Assembly (NCBI GenBank): GCA_052298855.1
Contig: DAVZXP010000003.1
Location: 1 to 64,000, forward strand
DNA length: 64,000 bases
Reading direction: 5' to 3'
DNA from: Fimenecus sp052298855
GTDB lineage: Bacteria > Bacillota > Clostridia > Oscillospirales > Acutalibacteraceae
Below are positions 23,845-32,359 of the stretch, piece by piece. The translations under genes and the position numbers were made by a program. Below the pieces are notes generated by a model that was not told the origin of the DNA, ran no database searches, and saw only the letters and a program-made list of their open reading frames with translations. Each line of letters opens with the position of its first letter. Position 1 is the stretch's first letter.

Positions 23845-24444
23845 TTATACCGTTTCAAGCTCGATTTTCTCGATAACTATGTCCTTTGACGGCTTGTTTG
23901 CAAAGTAGTCAACCTTGACGTCTGCGATTTTATCGACAACGTCCATACCCTCAATTACCTGACCGAAAACAGTGTGATGATAGTCGAGCCACGGTGTGCC
24001 GCCCTCTTTTTCGTACATTTCGATACACTCTGTGGGGAAATATCTCTCGTCTGCGCAACGAAGCTGATCGAGCATATCGTCGGAAACCTCTTTCGCCTGA
24101 ACGATAAAGAACTGACTGCCGTTTGTCGAGGGGCCTGCGTTAGCCATACAAAGAGCGCCTCTGAAATTGTGAAGCTCGGGGGTAAATTCGTCCTCAAAGG
24201 GATGTCCCCAGATGCTCTCTCCGCCTGTGCCCGTGCCGTTGGGATCTCCGCCCTGAATCATAAAGTCCTTGATTACACGGTGGAAAATCAAGCCGTCATA
24301 ATATCCGTCTTTTGCGTGAGTGAGGAAGTTTTCAACCGCTTTGGGTGCGTCCTCTTTGAAAAATTTAATTTTAATGTCGCCCATATTTGTTTTCATTGTG
24401 GCAACCGTTTCGCCCTCTTTAACTGCCGTAAACTGCTTTAACAT
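23845..24444 (-). CDS. Cyclophilin-type peptidyl-prolyl cis-trans isomerase
   Basis: 199 residues, cytoplasmic (no signal peptide). The cyclophilin core is plain: FHRVIKDFMIQGGDPNGTGTGG with the catalytic Arg and Gln, EDEFTPELHNFRGALCMAN, and NGSQFFI. There is an insertion between the NGSQFFI strand and HHTVFGQV. ATG 24444 has AGGAG 7 nt upstream. It is placed 10 bp before mtaD and 15 bp after the ABC permease, inside a long co-directional run. Confidence 0.93.
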   Translation of the reverse strand: MLKQFTAVKEGETVATMKTNMGDIKIKFFKEDAPKAVENFLTHAKDGYYDGLIFHRVIKDFMIQGGDPNGTGTGGESIWGHPFEDEFTPELHNFRGALCMANAGPSTNGSQFFIVQAKEVSDDMLDQLRCADERYFPTECIEMYEKEGGTPWLDYHHTVFGQVIEGMDVVDKIADVKVDYFANKPSKDIVIEKIELETV

Positions 24445-24459
24445 TATATTTCTCCTTTG

Positions 24460-27400
24460 TTATTCTGTACTCTTGAGTGATTCTATCATATCGATTTTTC
24501 TCAGCTTTATCGACATTAAGGCATTGACCAAAATCGTGAAAGCGACAGTCAGCACAATGCTGAAAATGTAGCTGTACCACTTAATCTGCCTGCCGAACAT
24601 CATCGTATCGGTCTCAACGCTTCGCATTATGAAGAAGTGAAGCACCACGCCGATTATTATACCGAGTATCATACCCACAACCGTAAGAATGATATTCTCC
24701 CTGAAAACATATCTTTCAAGCTCGCCGTCATAGAAGCCCAAAACCTTTAAGGTTGCAAGCTCACGCCTGCGCTCTGTGATATTGATATTGTTGAGGTTAT
24801 AAAGTACGACAACAGCCAAAAGTCCTGCCGATATAATCATCAATGCGACAATTATATTGAGGTTTTTCATAGCCTCGTCAACCTGCTTTTGAGTGTCAAC
24901 GTTCATTGTAACCGAGGTTATACCGTCAATTTTCAAAAGCTGTTTTGAAAGCTCGCTGTTGTCCTGTGCGCTGCTGCGAAGAAGAAGCGTATTGAGTGCC
25001 GCCGAGTCTCCGAACAGGTTTTTGTATGCCGTCGGGGTCATATATATATAGTGGTATATGTAGTTTTCAACAACCGCAAGCACCTTTGTTTCAGCTGTCG
25101 AATTTCCGTCCTTTTCAGTCTTAAAGGAAATGGTGTCGCCCTCTTTTACGCCGAGCATTTTCGCAAGCTTTTCGGTTATGATAACGCCGTCGTCGGTAAT
25201 ATTTACCTGCTTGTGTCCGATTCTCGTTTTAAGAGTTATGTACTCCGAAAGGAAATCGACGTTCTGCGGAACAAGGATATATGCGTTCTGCTGTTTTCCG
25301 TTTGCGTTTGCGTAGGTAAGTGTTCTGAAGGTCTGAAGATAATCGTCAACGCCGTCTACTTTCTGAACCTCGGAAAGCAAATGTCGGCGCTCTGTCCTTG
25401 TAAGGCTCTCGTCAACGGTAATTGTACCCTGATAGTTCCAAATCTTGTTGAACTGATTTCTTGTCATTGAAGAAACAGAGTCACGAATACCGAAGCCTAC
25501 AAGCAACAATGCCATACAGCCTGCAACGCCGAAGAGCGTCATATAAAGTCGCTTTTTGTATCTCAAAAGGTTTCTAAGGGCAGCTTTTTGTGAGAAGCTG
25601 AGCCTTGACCAAAAGCCCTTGAATTTTTCAAGGAATATCTTTTTGCCTGTCTTGGGAGCTTCCGGTCGCATAAGAGAAGCGGGATTTTCTCTCAATGAGC
25701 GACGGCAGGCAATCAACGCCGCACCCGTTGTGCAAAGCACCGCAATTACAACTGCCGTTACCGCATACGGAATGTTTACAAAGCTTGCTGTCTTTGTAAG
25801 GTTTACGTACATAATCTTATACGTTTTGACAACAAGCTCGGGAATCAGAGTCTCGCCCAAAACGACGCCCAAAATTCCGCCTGCAAGCGTTGCTATGAAA
25901 GCGTAAAGCACATATTTTGAAACAATCGCTTCTTTAGAATAGCCGAGTGCCTTAAATGTGCCTATCTGTGTTCTTCTCTCCTCAACCATTCTTGTCATTG
26001 TCGTAAGGCTTACCAATGCGGCAACGAGGAAGAAGATTATCGGGAACACCGTACCTATGGCGTTTATACCCTTTGCGTCACTCTCAAACGAAGCGAAAGA
26101 CGCTACCGCTTCCCTGTCCGTTACATACCAAACCGGAACTTCCGTGGTTGCGATTTTCTCTTTATATTTATCAAGCTTTGCCTGTGCCGAGTTAAACTCC
26201 GCAACAAGCTCCTCTTTTGAAAGATTGTACTCTTCAGTAGCCGCATCAAGCTGTTCTTTTTTATCGGAAACTATGTTTTGCGCTTCCCTGACAGCTTCGT
26301 CGCCCTGTGCAAGCTTCTCCCTTGCCTCTGCGATTGCCTCGGGACTGCCGTTTAAAATCTCCTCTGCGGTTGCTATCTGAGCCTCCGCCTGCTCTATACC
26401 GGCTTTCAACGCCGCAAGCTGACCTTGATAAAGCTGTGCCATCGCCTTATAGCTATATACCTGAAATGCTGCATCGGCATATTCCTCGGTAGTCATATTA
26501 CCTGCGTTTTTACGAAGCTCCTCCTCCATATTGGTAATAGCGCCCGAAACCTGCTCCAACTGTGCCGAGGTGGTCTTGTGTTGAGCACGAAGCGTGGCTA
26601 AAGTCTTTTTAGCTTCAGCAATCTTTTGCCTGTTCTCATCAAGGCTTCCCTCTTGCAAATCAAGAAGCTCCTGAGCATCTTCAATTTCCTGCTTGCGTGC
26701 GTTGATTTCAGCCTGTGCGGTGTCAAGCTCCGCCTGTGCGTCTGAAAGTTGTTTATATGCACTCTCAAGCTGTTTCATAGCCTTTTGCTTCTTTTCCTCA
26801 AAGCGTGTTTCAGCCTTATCAATCAAGTCGCCCGACTCATTTTTGAACTCGTCGTATCTGACGTTACAGCGTGTTTCCGCTATTGTGTTTATGTTTGAAG
26901 CAACGCTGTCAACAAGCTTTTCGTACTTGCCCGAGAAGCAGTTAAGTGCCGAAGCACCGTTGACCGTTACGAATATTTTTGTGAAAGCGGTAAGTGTAAA
27001 CGCTTCCTTAGGAATGACAAGGAAAGCGTCAACAGTGCCGTTACCGATAGAAGCCGTGCCCCTGTCGTCACTCAAATAATACGAGGTCGTGCCCACGCCG
27101 ACGATTGTAAATTCATCGGTCGCAAGCGTGTCCGAAAGCTCGTCGTCCGTACCCATTGTGAGCTTTATGGTGTCGCCTATCTGATAGCCCGACTTTTCAA
27201 GGAAGAGCTTATCTGCGATACACTCATTGTATTTTTCGGGGTATCTGCCCTCCGTGACCTTGACAAGATTTATTCTGTCGGTCAGCGAAAGCACGGTGGT
27301 TACAAGCTCGCTGTCGTGTCCCGAGCAAAGAAAATCACCGCTGTACGCACCCTCTGCGTCCGCAACGCCTGCAATTTTAAGTATCTCGACAATGTCCTTT

Positions 27401-27609
27401 GCCGTCACGCCCAACGTACCCTGAACGCAAATATCCATCATATTTTCAGAGTCATAGGTCTTGTCGGCAGAAGATTTCATAGCCGGCGTTGCCGATTTAA
27501 TTCCCGAAAAGAAAGCCGTTCCGAGAGCCACTATCAAAAGGATAGAAAGAAATCTCGCAAAACTGCTTTTGACTTCACGTCCGAAGTCTTTTTTTAACGA
27601 TTTTGTCAT
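24460..27609 (-). CDS. ABC transporter permease with two FtsX domains and a long coiled coil
   Basis: 1049 residues. One N-terminal helix (FARFLSILLIVALGTAFF), then an extracytoplasmic domain including a heptad-rich coiled coil from roughly residue 265 to 490, then FtsX domain 1 (three helices, about 520-650), a second extracytoplasmic domain, and FtsX domain 2 near the C-terminus (ISAGLLAVVVLYNLNNINITERRRELATLK). This layout fits Firmicute exporters or mechanotransducers rather than importers. Partner ATPase lies 12 bp upstream. Substrate unknown; relatives act in antimicrobial resistance, cell-wall signalling or lipoprotein release. Confidence 0.88.
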   Translation of the reverse strand: MTKSLKKDFGREVKSSFARFLSILLIVALGTAFFSGIKSATPAMKSSADKTYDSENMMDICVQGTLGVTAKDIVEILKIAGVADAEGAYSGDFLCSGHDSELVTTVLSLTDRINLVKVTEGRYPEKYNECIADKLFLEKSGYQIGDTIKLTMGTDDELSDTLATDEFTIVGVGTTSYYLSDDRGTASIGNGTVDAFLVIPKEAFTLTAFTKIFVTVNGASALNCFSGKYEKLVDSVASNINTIAETRCNVRYDEFKNESGDLIDKAETRFEEKKQKAMKQLESAYKQLSDAQAELDTAQAEINARKQEIEDAQELLDLQEGSLDENRQKIAEAKKTLATLRAQHKTTSAQLEQVSGAITNMEEELRKNAGNMTTEEYADAAFQVYSYKAMAQLYQGQLAALKAGIEQAEAQIATAEEILNGSPEAIAEAREKLAQGDEAVREAQNIVSDKKEQLDAATEEYNLSKEELVAEFNSAQAKLDKYKEKIATTEVPVWYVTDREAVASFASFESDAKGINAIGTVFPIIFFLVAALVSLTTMTRMVEERRTQIGTFKALGYSKEAIVSKYVLYAFIATLAGGILGVVLGETLIPELVVKTYKIMYVNLTKTASFVNIPYAVTAVVIAVLCTTGAALIACRRSLRENPASLMRPEAPKTGKKIFLEKFKGFWSRLSFSQKAALRNLLRYKKRLYMTLFGVAGCMALLLVGFGIRDSVSSMTRNQFNKIWNYQGTITVDESLTRTERRHLLSEVQKVDGVDDYLQTFRTLTYANANGKQQNAYILVPQNVDFLSEYITLKTRIGHKQVNITDDGVIITEKLAKMLGVKEGDTISFKTEKDGNSTAETKVLAVVENYIYHYIYMTPTAYKNLFGDSAALNTLLLRSSAQDNSELSKQLLKIDGITSVTMNVDTQKQVDEAMKNLNIIVALMIISAGLLAVVVLYNLNNINITERRRELATLKVLGFYDGELERYVFRENIILTVVGMILGIIIGVVLHFFIMRSVETDTMMFGRQIKWYSYIFSIVLTVAFTILVNALMSIKLRKIDMIESLKSTE

Positions 27610-27621
27610 TTCTTTCTTCCT

Positions 27622-28323
27622 TTACCATTCAATGTATTCAACGGGGGTCGGCTTTTCATTGAGCAAAAGCTTGTCAACCCTGCCGTTTTTAACCTTGATT
27701 ACCTTATCCGCCATAGGTGCAAGTGCCGAGTTGTGAGTGATTACGACAACCGTAACGCCCTTTTCACGGCAGGTGTCCTGTAAAAGCTTCAAAATCGATT
27801 TACCCGTTATGTAGTCAAGCGCACCTGTCGGCTCGTCGCACAAAAGAAGCTTCGGATTTTTAGCAAGCGCACGGGCAATTGACACTCTCTGCTGTTCGCC
27901 GCCCGAAAGCTGTGAGGGGAAGTTGTCAAGTCTGTTGGAAAGACCTACTTCCTTGAGCATATCGGACGCATCAAGCGGATTTTTTGAAATTTGCAACGCA
28001 AGCTCGACATTTTCAAGTGCTGTGAGGTTGCCCACAAGGTTGTAGAACTGGAAAACGAAGCCGACATCATCACGCCTGTAAGCGGTAAGCTGTGACTCGT
28101 TGTATTTTGTAATATCGGCGTTATCGACGAAAATAGTACCCGAAGTTGCCGTGTCCATACCGCCCAAAATATTAAGAATTGTTGTTTTGCCCGCGCCCGA
28201 CGGGCCGACGATTACGACAAATTCGCCCTTGTCGATACCAAAGCCGATTTCATCGACGGCTTTAATCTCAACCTCGCCTGTTTTATATGTTTTTGTTACA
28301 TTACGGACCTCAATAAATGCCAT
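27622..28323 (-). CDS. ABC transporter ATP-binding protein (MacB/LolD type)
   Basis: 233 residues with a complete ATPase. Walker A is GPSGAGKTT near residue 40, the Q-loop FQFYNLVG near 92, the signature LSGGEQQR near 140, Walker B LLLCDEPTGALD near 160, and the switch His in VITHNSAL. The partner is the 1049-residue FtsX permease encoded 12 bp downstream. It is the first gene in a co-directional run of eight. Confidence 0.95.
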   Translation of the reverse strand: MAFIEVRNVTKTYKTGEVEIKAVDEIGFGIDKGEFVVIVGPSGAGKTTILNILGGMDTATSGTIFVDNADITKYNESQLTAYRRDDVGFVFQFYNLVGNLTALENVELALQISKNPLDASDMLKEVGLSNRLDNFPSQLSGGEQQRVSIARALAKNPKLLLCDEPTGALDYITGKSILKLLQDTCREKGVTVVVITHNSALAPMADKVIKVKNGRVDKLLLNEKPTPVEYIEW

Positions 28324-28352
28324 ATTGCAAACCTCTCTTGCCTTAAAAATAT

Positions 28353-28381
28353 ATACTAAAATATTGTATCACAATTAACAA
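28353..28381 (-). promoter_or_regulatory. Probable promoter of the ABC-salvage operon
   Basis: Minus strand TTGTTA, 17 bp, TAGTAT, about 30 bp upstream of the ATPase start. Neither hexamer is perfect, so confidence is moderate. Confidence 0.5.
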
Positions 28382-28439
28382 AAAATTTCCATAAAAATAT
28401 TATAATTTAAAATGTGTTCACAAAAAAATTTATGTAAAA

Positions 28440-28623
28440 TTGCAAAGGCGGATTTGTGTGACCGTAGGGACAGGGCTCGCCCCTGTCCCTACGGGTTGTT
28501 GGTATATGATGATTTGCGGGTGAAACGATATTGAAAATTTCATACAACCCGTAGGGGCGACCTGCGGTCGCCCGTCGATTCATAGCAAATAAAAAACGGG
28601 CGAACACAGTTCGCCCCTACGAT
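28440..28623. repeat. Repeat island: units B and A
   Basis: Unit B at 28462-28494 is a near-perfect palindrome built on GGGACAGGG/CCCTGTCCC. Unit A at 28549-28622 has arms of two types, GGGCGACC on the left and GGGCGAAC on the right, the reverse of the copy near 10859. No gene. Confidence 0.8.
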
Positions 28624-28659
28624 ATAATATAAAAATGTAACTGTTTTGTAACCGTTGAT

Positions 28660-28990
28660 TCGTTGTCGTTTAACGGTGGGAGCAAGCTAACAAAAACAAA
28701 ACTGCTTTCGGGTGATATCAAATTGAATTTAATATGCGACCGTAGGGACAGCCCTTGCGGCTGTCCGTGAATTTGATTTAATATGTAATTTGTAGCGGAC
28801 AGGGGCGAGCCCTGTCCCTACGGATTGTTGGTGTGTTTTAATGTCATTAAAGCCGCAAATAAACATAAATCAACAACAATCCAACGGCGGCAGCAAGCCA
28901 CCGCCCTACCACGTCGTCGTTTGCTTCGTATCGTTTGCAACAGCCTTTGACTGTCTCCACTCACTACACATTTCCTCCTTTTCCGCAAGG
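28660..28990. repeat. Repeat island: units C (fragment), B, C and D
   Basis: Fragment of unit C near 28671. Interrupted unit B pair at 28740-28823, with one arm carrying CAGCCCTTGCGGCTG and the other CAGGGGCGAGCCCTG. Unit C at 28883-28913, then unit D at 28912-28990 in the orientation opposite to the copy at 10430. Confidence 0.75.
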
Positions 28991-29035
28991 GTTGTCCCTA
29001 CAGATTGGCTGAATTTCAATATTATTTCCCATTTA

Positions 29036-29067
29036 CAAAAACAAAAGACGCACTCAACGAGTGCGTC
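29036..29067 (-). terminator. Terminator of the surface protein gene
   Basis: Minus strand GACGCACTC-GTT-GAGTGCGTC followed by TTTTGTTTTT, 36 bp past the stop codon. Confidence 0.88.
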
Positions 29068-29102
29068 GAAATTTGCTATGTAATTTTCTAAAACGAATTC
29101 AA

Positions 29103-30020
29103 TTATTTGTCGTCATGCTTTTTTCTTGTAAGAACAAGAGCAACGCCTGCTGCGAGTGCTACCGCTGCGACCGCAGGAATTGCATAGTCGCCTGTTGCGG
29201 GGATGTCGGTCGGGTTAGATGTGCTGCCGCTTCCGCTGCCGTTGCCGCCGTTACCGCCGTTGCTGTTGCCTTTAAGAAGACCTGCGAGAGCAGAAGTGAT
29301 TGTGCTGATAGCGTCGCCGAAGCCTCTGAACAGCTGTGCGAGGTCAGACGGTGTGTAGCCCTTGAAAATCTCGTCAAGCACGCCTGTCGAAGCCTCGTCC
29401 GAAGTGATAGCCTTCAAAATTGTTTCTTTTTCTTCAGCGTTTATTGTCTTATTTTTATAAAGTGCATTGACGATAGCCTTGCCGTCGTCAACGGTGATAA
29501 CCTTATTGCCTATAAGGGAAACGAGCACGCTTTCAATCTGCTTAGCGTTAAGCTTTGAAAGAACGTCAACGTATTTCTGAAGCTCCTCGCTGAGCTCAGG
29601 ATCGGGCGTTGAGGGTGTTGTAGTGCCGCCTGTTGTTGTTTCTGTCGGGTTAATAACGTCGATTATTGCGCCTGTAAGAAGAGTTATAAGAGATGCGGCT
29701 GCGCTCTGCGAGAAGCCTGCGTCAGCTTTAACAGCCGTAACAGCCTCCGAAACTAATGTTTTGATTGAAGAAGCGTCGCTTTCATAAGCGGTTTTATAAG
29801 GTGCAATATCCTTAATACCTGACATTACGCTGCTCTTAATCAAATTTCTACCGCCGATTGTTTCAGGATCATTGCCCTTTTCAACAGCAGCCAAAACAAG
29901 ACCTGCAATCTCCTTCTGCTGAGTGTCGGTCAACGCATCAACATTAGCACCTGCAAATGCCGGAACGCAAACTGTAAACAACAATGATAAAACAACCAAA
30001 ACTGACATTACTTTTTTCAT
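29103..30020 (-). CDS. Cell-surface protein with sortase-type C-terminal signal
   Basis: 305 residues. A signal peptide (KKVMSVLVVLSLLFTVCVPAFA) is followed by an Ala/Thr/Ser-rich helical body, then a Gly/Ser/Asn linker (about residues 254-270) and a terminal IPATGD motif, hydrophobic helix and basic tail RKKHDDK, i.e. an LPXTG-like wall-anchoring signal with Ile in the first position. No enzymatic domain is recognised, and no sortase gene is in the window. It has a near-consensus promoter whose -35 is embraced by a perfect 9-bp palindrome, so it is probably strongly expressed and specifically regulated. Confidence 0.8.
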   Translation of the reverse strand: MKKVMSVLVVLSLLFTVCVPAFAGANVDALTDTQQKEIAGLVLAAVEKGNDPETIGGRNLIKSSVMSGIKDIAPYKTAYESDASSIKTLVSEAVTAVKADAGFSQSAAASLITLLTGAIIDVINPTETTTGGTTTPSTPDPELSEELQKYVDVLSKLNAKQIESVLVSLIGNKVITVDDGKAIVNALYKNKTINAEEKETILKAITSDEASTGVLDEIFKGYTPSDLAQLFRGFGDAISTITSALAGLLKGNSNGGNGGNGSGSGSTSNPTDIPATGDYAIPAVAAVALAAGVALVLTRKKHDDK

Positions 30021-30082
30021 ATCACGCTATTTCCCTTCTACATTAACGCCTCGATAGGCATAATCTCTTTTATACAAATTGA

Positions 30083-30111
30083 ATTATAACAGTTCCACAA
30101 TTCAATGTCAA
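30083..30111 (-). promoter_or_regulatory. Consensus promoter of the surface protein gene
   Basis: Minus strand TTGACA, 17 bp, TATAAT: both hexamers and the spacing are ideal. Confidence 0.88.
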
Positions 30112-30122
30112 CAGAATTGTGG
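30095..30122. promoter_or_regulatory. Palindromic candidate operator over the -35
   Basis: CCACAATTC and GAATTGTGG are perfectly inverted 9-mers separated by 10 bp, with the -35 hexamer of the surface protein promoter in the centre. This is a plausible binding site for a dimeric repressor. I do not recognise the motif. Confidence 0.6.
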
Positions 30123-30206
30123 AATAATTTATCAAAAATCCGTATAAATTTTATTAAATTTTTTGCCAATACTAATAAAGCAGACGCTATTTAAGGGGAT
30201 TGAATT

Positions 30207-30386
30207 ATGAGTAAAAAGAACAAAAAATCACGCAAAGAGGTCGCCCAAAAGGTCGATAAGCTGACTGAGGAATTCGCTGAAATTTGGGACGGCTCGGGCG
30301 ACGGAATACCCTCCGACGTGCTCGGAAGCTATACGGGAAATCCGACGGAGGTTGACAGACCGATACAAGACGCAGACGACTTATAA
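30207..30386 (+). CDS. Small acidic conserved-type protein (59 residues)
   Basis: A 59-codon frame with AAGGGG 8 nt before the ATG. The N-terminus is strongly basic (MSKKNKKSRKEVAQK). The C-terminal half is acidic and Gly/Pro-rich with PSDVLGSYTG and PVQDADDL-like (here RPIQDADDL) motifs. I recall short clostridial proteins ending the same way, of unknown function. It lies just upstream of the rimP-nusA operon, with that operon's promoter starting right after it. No membrane segment or catalytic motif is visible. Confidence 0.75.
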   Translation: MSKKNKKSRKEVAQKVDKLTEEFAEIWDGSGDGIPSDVLGSYTGNPTEVDRPIQDADDL

Positions 30387-30417
30387 TATATATACTATTA
30401 AAATATGCAAAAAACAC

Positions 30418-30446
30418 TTGCAAAAAATAATGATATGTGTTATTAT
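30418..30446 (+). promoter_or_regulatory. Promoter of the rimP-nusA-infB operon
   Basis: TTGCAA, 17 bp, TATTAT, some 70 bp upstream of rimP. The transcript would begin with a stem-loop. Confidence 0.65.
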
Positions 30447-30471
30447 GTCAAGGTACGAATATGATTAAGCT

Positions 30472-30496
30472 GAGAGTGGGTTCCAAACCCGCTCTC
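30472..30496 (+). promoter_or_regulatory. Leader stem-loop upstream of rimP (possible attenuator)
   Basis: GAGAGTGGGTT and ACCCGCTCTC pair with one G-T and a small loop, followed by TTAATTTTAT, a weak T-rich tract, 20 nt before the rimP start. It could act as a leaky terminator under NusA feedback, or as a structured leader; this is inference. Confidence 0.5.
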
Positions 30497-30516
30497 TTAA
30501 TTTTATAGGAGGAATT

Positions 30517-31008
30517 ATGGCAGAAAAGAAAAAGAACACCGTTTCTGTTGTGTGGGACATTGCAAAGCCGCTTGCCGACGAGCTCGGTTTGGTGCTTTGG
30601 GACGTTCGCTTTCAGAAGGAGGGCGTCAATTGGTATCTTCGCATTATTGTTGACAGAGAGGACAGACCCGTTGACATTGACGACTGCGTTAATATGAGCC
30701 ACGCTATCGACGAGCCGCTTGACAGGCTTGACCCGATTGAGCAGAGCTATTCTTTGCAGGTTCAGTCGCCCGGTATCGAAAGAGAATTGACAAGAGATTT
30801 TCATTTTGAAAAGTATCTCGGCGAAAAAATTATGGTTAAGTTCATTCACGCCTTAAACGGCAAGCGTGAGTACAAGGGCACTCTCGCCTCTTATGACAAC
30901 GGCAATATTTCAATGACTCTCGAAAACGGAGAGACAATTGAATTTAATAAAAAAGAAGCATCGTGGGTAAAACTCGATGATTTTGGAGGTTTTGAAAAAA
31001 ATGAATAA
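30517..31008 (+). CDS. rimP: Ribosome maturation factor RimP
   Basis: 163 residues, two-domain 30S assembly factor. Characteristic are LGLVLWDVRFQKEG...WYLRIIVDR, the DIDDCVNMSHAIDEPLDRLDPI block and the YSLQVQSPGIERELTRD motif. It begins with a GGAGG ribosome binding site and opens the nusA-infB operon. Its stop overlaps the nusA start by 8 bp. Confidence 0.95.
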   Translation: MAEKKKNTVSVVWDIAKPLADELGLVLWDVRFQKEGVNWYLRIIVDREDRPVDIDDCVNMSHAIDEPLDRLDPIEQSYSLQVQSPGIERELTRDFHFEKYLGEKIMVKFIHALNGKREYKGTLASYDNGNISMTLENGETIEFNKKEASWVKLDDFGGFEKNE

Positions 31009-32050
31009 AGAATTTTTTGAAGCAGTTGCAATTATGGAGAAGGAAAAAGGAATTCCCGCTGAATATCTCTATGAGAAAATTCAGAATGCGATTGTCGTAG
31101 CAGTCAAAAAGGAGTACAACGGCAAGGACGTTATCACTTGTGAAATCGACCCCGAGAAAAGCGAAATGAACGTATATTACTGCCGCACGGTAGTTGACGA
31201 GGTTGTTGACCCCGATACGGAAATTTCACTTGAGGACGCACAGGAAATCAAGAAAAAATACAAGGTCGGCGACATTGTTAAGGTTAAACTCAGCAAAAAG
31301 GACTTCGGCAGAATTGCGGCTCAGACTGCAAAGCACGTTATCCGTCAGGGTATCAGAGACGCTGAAAAGGGTATGATTCTCGAGGAGTTCCAGTCAAAGA
31401 ATCAGGAGCTTGTTACAGCTAAGGTTCAGCGTGTCGATCCTGTTACGGGCAACGCTACGCTTGAAATCGGCAAGGCTGAGGCTATTCTTCCGAAATCGGA
31501 GCAGGTTCCCGACGAGGTGCTTCATGAGGATCAGCTTATAAAGGTATTTATCGTTGACGTTAAGAACACGGATAAAGGTCCTAAGGCTATGATTTCAAGA
31601 AGACACCCCGGTCTTGTAAGACGTCTTTTTGAACTCGAAGTTCCCGAAATTTACGAGGGCACAGTTATCATTGACTCGGTTGCACGTGAGGCAGGCGCAA
31701 GAACGAAAATTGCCGTTCACTCAAAGGATGAAAATGTTGACGCTATCGGCGCTTGCATCGGCCCTAAGGGCTCAAGAGTAAATCAGATTGTTGACATTCT
31801 CGGCGGCGAGAAGATTGACATTATAAATTACAGCGAAAATCCCGAGGAGTTCATTGCGGCGGCTCTTGCTCCGGCAAATGTTCTCAAGGTTGAAATCGAG
31901 GATGCGGAAAACAAGGTTTGCCACGTTACCGTTCCCGATCATCAGCTTTCGCTTGCTATCGGCAACAAGGGTCAGAACGCTCGTCTTGCGGCTCATCTTA
32001 CGGGTTGGAAAATCGACATTAAACCCGAAAGCGGTTTCTACGAGGGTTAA
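31001..32050 (+). CDS. nusA: Transcription termination/antitermination factor NusA
   Basis: 349 residues. An N-terminal RNA polymerase-binding domain, an S1 domain (about 135-200) and two KH domains (GACIGPKGSRVNQIVDILGGEKID; LAIGNKGQNARLAAHLTGWKIDI) are present. It lacks the acidic repeats seen in enteric NusA, as usual in Firmicutes. ATG 31001 is used because GGAGGT lies 10 nt upstream and relatives start with MNKEFFEA. It overlaps rimP through ATGAATAA. Confidence 0.96.
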   Translation: MNKEFFEAVAIMEKEKGIPAEYLYEKIQNAIVVAVKKEYNGKDVITCEIDPEKSEMNVYYCRTVVDEVVDPDTEISLEDAQEIKKKYKVGDIVKVKLSKKDFGRIAAQTAKHVIRQGIRDAEKGMILEEFQSKNQELVTAKVQRVDPVTGNATLEIGKAEAILPKSEQVPDEVLHEDQLIKVFIVDVKNTDKGPKAMISRRHPGLVRRLFELEVPEIYEGTVIIDSVAREAGARTKIAVHSKDENVDAIGACIGPKGSRVNQIVDILGGEKIDIINYSENPEEFIAAALAPANVLKVEIEDAENKVCHVTVPDHQLSLAIGNKGQNARLAAHLTGWKIDIKPESGFYEG

Positions 32051-32092
32051 TCTTAAAGCAATTTACTTATTATATCGGCAGGAGATGAAATT

Positions 32093-32359
32093 ATGGCAGT
32101 TAAAAAAATCCCGATGCGAAAATGCTTAGGTTGTATGGAACAGAAGCCCAAAAAGGAGCTTGTTCGTGTCGTTAAAAGTGCTGACGGCGATATAAGCCTT
32201 GACCTTACGGGAAAGAAAAACGGCAGAGGCGCGTATATTTGTCCCGATGTTTCCTGTCTTGAAAAGGCTAAAAAGGCAAAAAGACTTGAGCGTGCATTTG
32301 AATGTGCAATTCCCGCAGAAGTCTATGAGGCTATGGAAAGCGAGCTTGAAAATGAATAA
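32093..32359 (+). CDS. rnpM: YlxR / RNase P modulator RnpM
   Basis: 88 residues, DUF448. The start PMRKCLGCMEQKPKKELVRVV and the GRGAYICPD motif are typical. In Bacillus the protein binds and inhibits RNase P RNA. Standard position between nusA and the L7Ae-like ylxQ gene; its end overlaps ylxQ by 8 bp. Confidence 0.92.
   Translation: MAVKKIPMRKCLGCMEQKPKKELVRVVKSADGDISLDLTGKKNGRGAYICPDVSCLEKAKKAKRLERAFECAIPAEVYEAMESELENE

Noticed and set aside
28407..28607. 66-codon minus-strand frame in the repeat island
   Set aside because: It translates repeat units A and B only, has no ribosome binding site, and the same peptide pieces appear at other islands.
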